NCBI GenBank assembly: GCA_019114545.1
Contig: DXFG01000335.1
Span: 1 to 34,263 of the forward strand
DNA length: 34,263 nucleotides
Source of the DNA: Candidatus Blautia pullistercoris
Lineage (GTDB): Bacteria; Bacillota; Clostridia; Lachnospirales; Lachnospiraceae
Direction of reading: 5' to 3'
Under the pieces are notes generated by a model. That model was not told where the DNA came from. It was given only the letters and a program-made list of their open reading frames with translations, and ran no database searches. The stretch's first letter is position 1. Every line of letters begins with the position of its first letter. The position numbers and the translations under genes are program-made. Positions 33,377-34,263 of the stretch are shown here, piece by piece.

Positions 33377-34228
33377 TTATTTAACAGCGCCGTTTACAAC
33401 ACCGTTGAGGATCTGTTTCTGGCATACCAGGTAGAAGATCAGGATCGGAATCAGGGCCAGCAGGTAAGATGCAAAGGCCAGGTTGTAGTTTGTACCGAAC
33501 TGTGTCTGGAAGTTTAACTGTGCCAGCGGCAATGTGTTCACATTGGTACCGGACAGGATAACCAGCGGAGTCATAACATCATTCCATGTACCAAGAGCAG
33601 TCAGGACTGCTACTGTTGCATGCATGGGTTTCATAACCGGGAAGATAATGCTCCAGTAAGTTTTCCATGTGGTTGCTCCATCAACTCTTGCCGCTTCTTC
33701 AAGAGCCAGCGGGATATTCTTCAGATAGCCGGAATACAGCAGCAGGTTCATAGGCATATAGAATACCGTATACAACAGGATAACGCCCACTCTGTTTGCC
33801 AGCCCCATCTGTGCCGTCAGTTTTACAACCGGCATCATCAGGATTGCGAATGGTACGAACATACCGCTTACAATGTAAAGATAGATGAAACTGTAGGCCT
33901 TGCTGTGTGCCATGCTTCTGCCTATAGCATATCCTGCCAGAGAATGGATGATTACTGCCAGGACAATAGCAATCACTGTGATCAGTACACTGTTTGCCAG
34001 AGAGTTCCAGAAATCGGTAACTTCCATAGCCTGAGCAAAGTTGCTGAAGCTCCAGGAGCTTGGGAACGCCAGTGCTCCTGCAATGTCATTAGTCATTTCA
34101 GAAGGCTGCTTAAAAGCAATAATGATGGTCATATACAATGGAAAGAAAATGGTTAAGCAGCCGATGATCAAGAGAATGGTAATCGGCCAGTTTGTACGTG
34201 CCGTCTGTTTATTTCCTTTTCTATTCAT
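33377..34228 (-). CDS. Carbohydrate ABC transporter permease (MalG family)
   Basis: 283 residues; ATG at 34228 with AAGGAGGAG upstream. Six membrane segments are predicted by eye, starting with ITILLIIGCLTIFFPLYM. The inner-membrane EAA loop EEAARVDGATTWKTYWSIIFP, which contacts the ATPase, is diagnostic. The C-terminus ending GAVK is typical for the MalG partner of CUT1 sugar transporters. The binding protein and other permease should lie just beyond the window; the sugar cannot be predicted. Confidence 0.95.
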   Translation of the reverse strand: MNRKGNKQTARTNWPITILLIIGCLTIFFPLYMTIIIAFKQPSEMTNDIAGALAFPSSWSFSNFAQAMEVTDFWNSLANSVLITVIAIVLAVIIHSLAGYAIGRSMAHSKAYSFIYLYIVSGMFVPFAILMMPVVKLTAQMGLANRVGVILLYTVFYMPMNLLLYSGYLKNIPLALEEAARVDGATTWKTYWSIIFPVMKPMHATVAVLTALGTWNDVMTPLVILSGTNVNTLPLAQLNFQTQFGTNYNLAFASYLLALIPILIFYLVCQKQILNGVVNGAVK

Positions 34229-34263
34229 TATAACTGCTCCTCCTTACTTCCTGTAAATTTCAT
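34228..34263 (-). CDS. C-terminal end of an upstream gene, probably the MalF-type permease
   Basis: An open frame runs in from the window edge, ends KFTGSKEEQL-stop, and its TAA shares a base with the ATG of the MalG-type permease (TAATG). Only about 11 residues are visible; identity is inferred from the usual MalF-MalG gene order. Confidence 0.4.
   Translation of the reverse strand: MKFTGSKEEQL

Overview
The window looks like a chromosomal segment of a low-to-moderate GC, spore-forming Firmicute, most likely a gut Lachnospiraceae (Blautia/Clostridium cluster XIVa type). The reasons are the conserved sporulation/division block (rqcP-yabP-yabQ-divIC-spoIIE-tilS-hpt-ftsH), cwlD, a CotS-like kinase, a proline T-box leader, strong AGGAGG ribosome sites and tRNA genes without encoded CCA. 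I see no phage, transposase, CRISPR array or plasmid gene. The taxonomic placement is inferred from gene order and protein style, not from a database search.

Layout. 0-4 kb: the 3' end of an SH3-domain gene, then convergently a secreted SH3-SH3-NlpC/P60-3D cell-wall hydrolase and asnA. 4-9.6 kb: a DtxR/MntR-type metalloregulator, a DivIVA-like coiled-coil protein with a DUF975 membrane protein, tRNA-Arg, an ABC-class ATPase of the COG3044 type, and a divergent DegV/TetR pair around a perfect palindromic operator. 9.6-15 kb: a four-gene minus-strand operon encoding a 12-repeat surface protein with a transglutaminase-like domain, an MBOAT O-acyltransferase, an AlgX/DltD-like SGNH protein and a lipoprotein whose C-terminal Cys peptide is duplicated. 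15-18 kb: tRNA-Leu and tRNA-Tyr and a cytoplasmic GH13 glucanase. 18-25.6 kb: the sporulation/division/tRNA-modification block headed by hup, interrupted by a duplicated palindromic repeat. 25.6-29.8 kb: a T-box-controlled proS-cca-cotS operon. 29.8-33.3 kb: cwlD, tsaC, rpiB, upp and a dCMP deaminase. 33.4-34.3 kb: the end of a sugar ABC transporter operon.

How the parts fit. Most of the window is housekeeping (translation, nucleotide salvage, envelope) interleaved with sporulation functions. The least explained part is the 9.6-15 kb operon, which looks like an envelope O-acylation and surface-protein module. Six synonymous and no amino-acid differences between the two copies of the lipoprotein tail suggest that the peptide itself is selected. 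The most informative regulatory observation is the spoIIE promoter. It has a perfect -10, a perfect -35, a 21-bp spacer and an overlapping Spo0A-box-like sequence, and it drives an unusually short SpoIIE with a single membrane segment.
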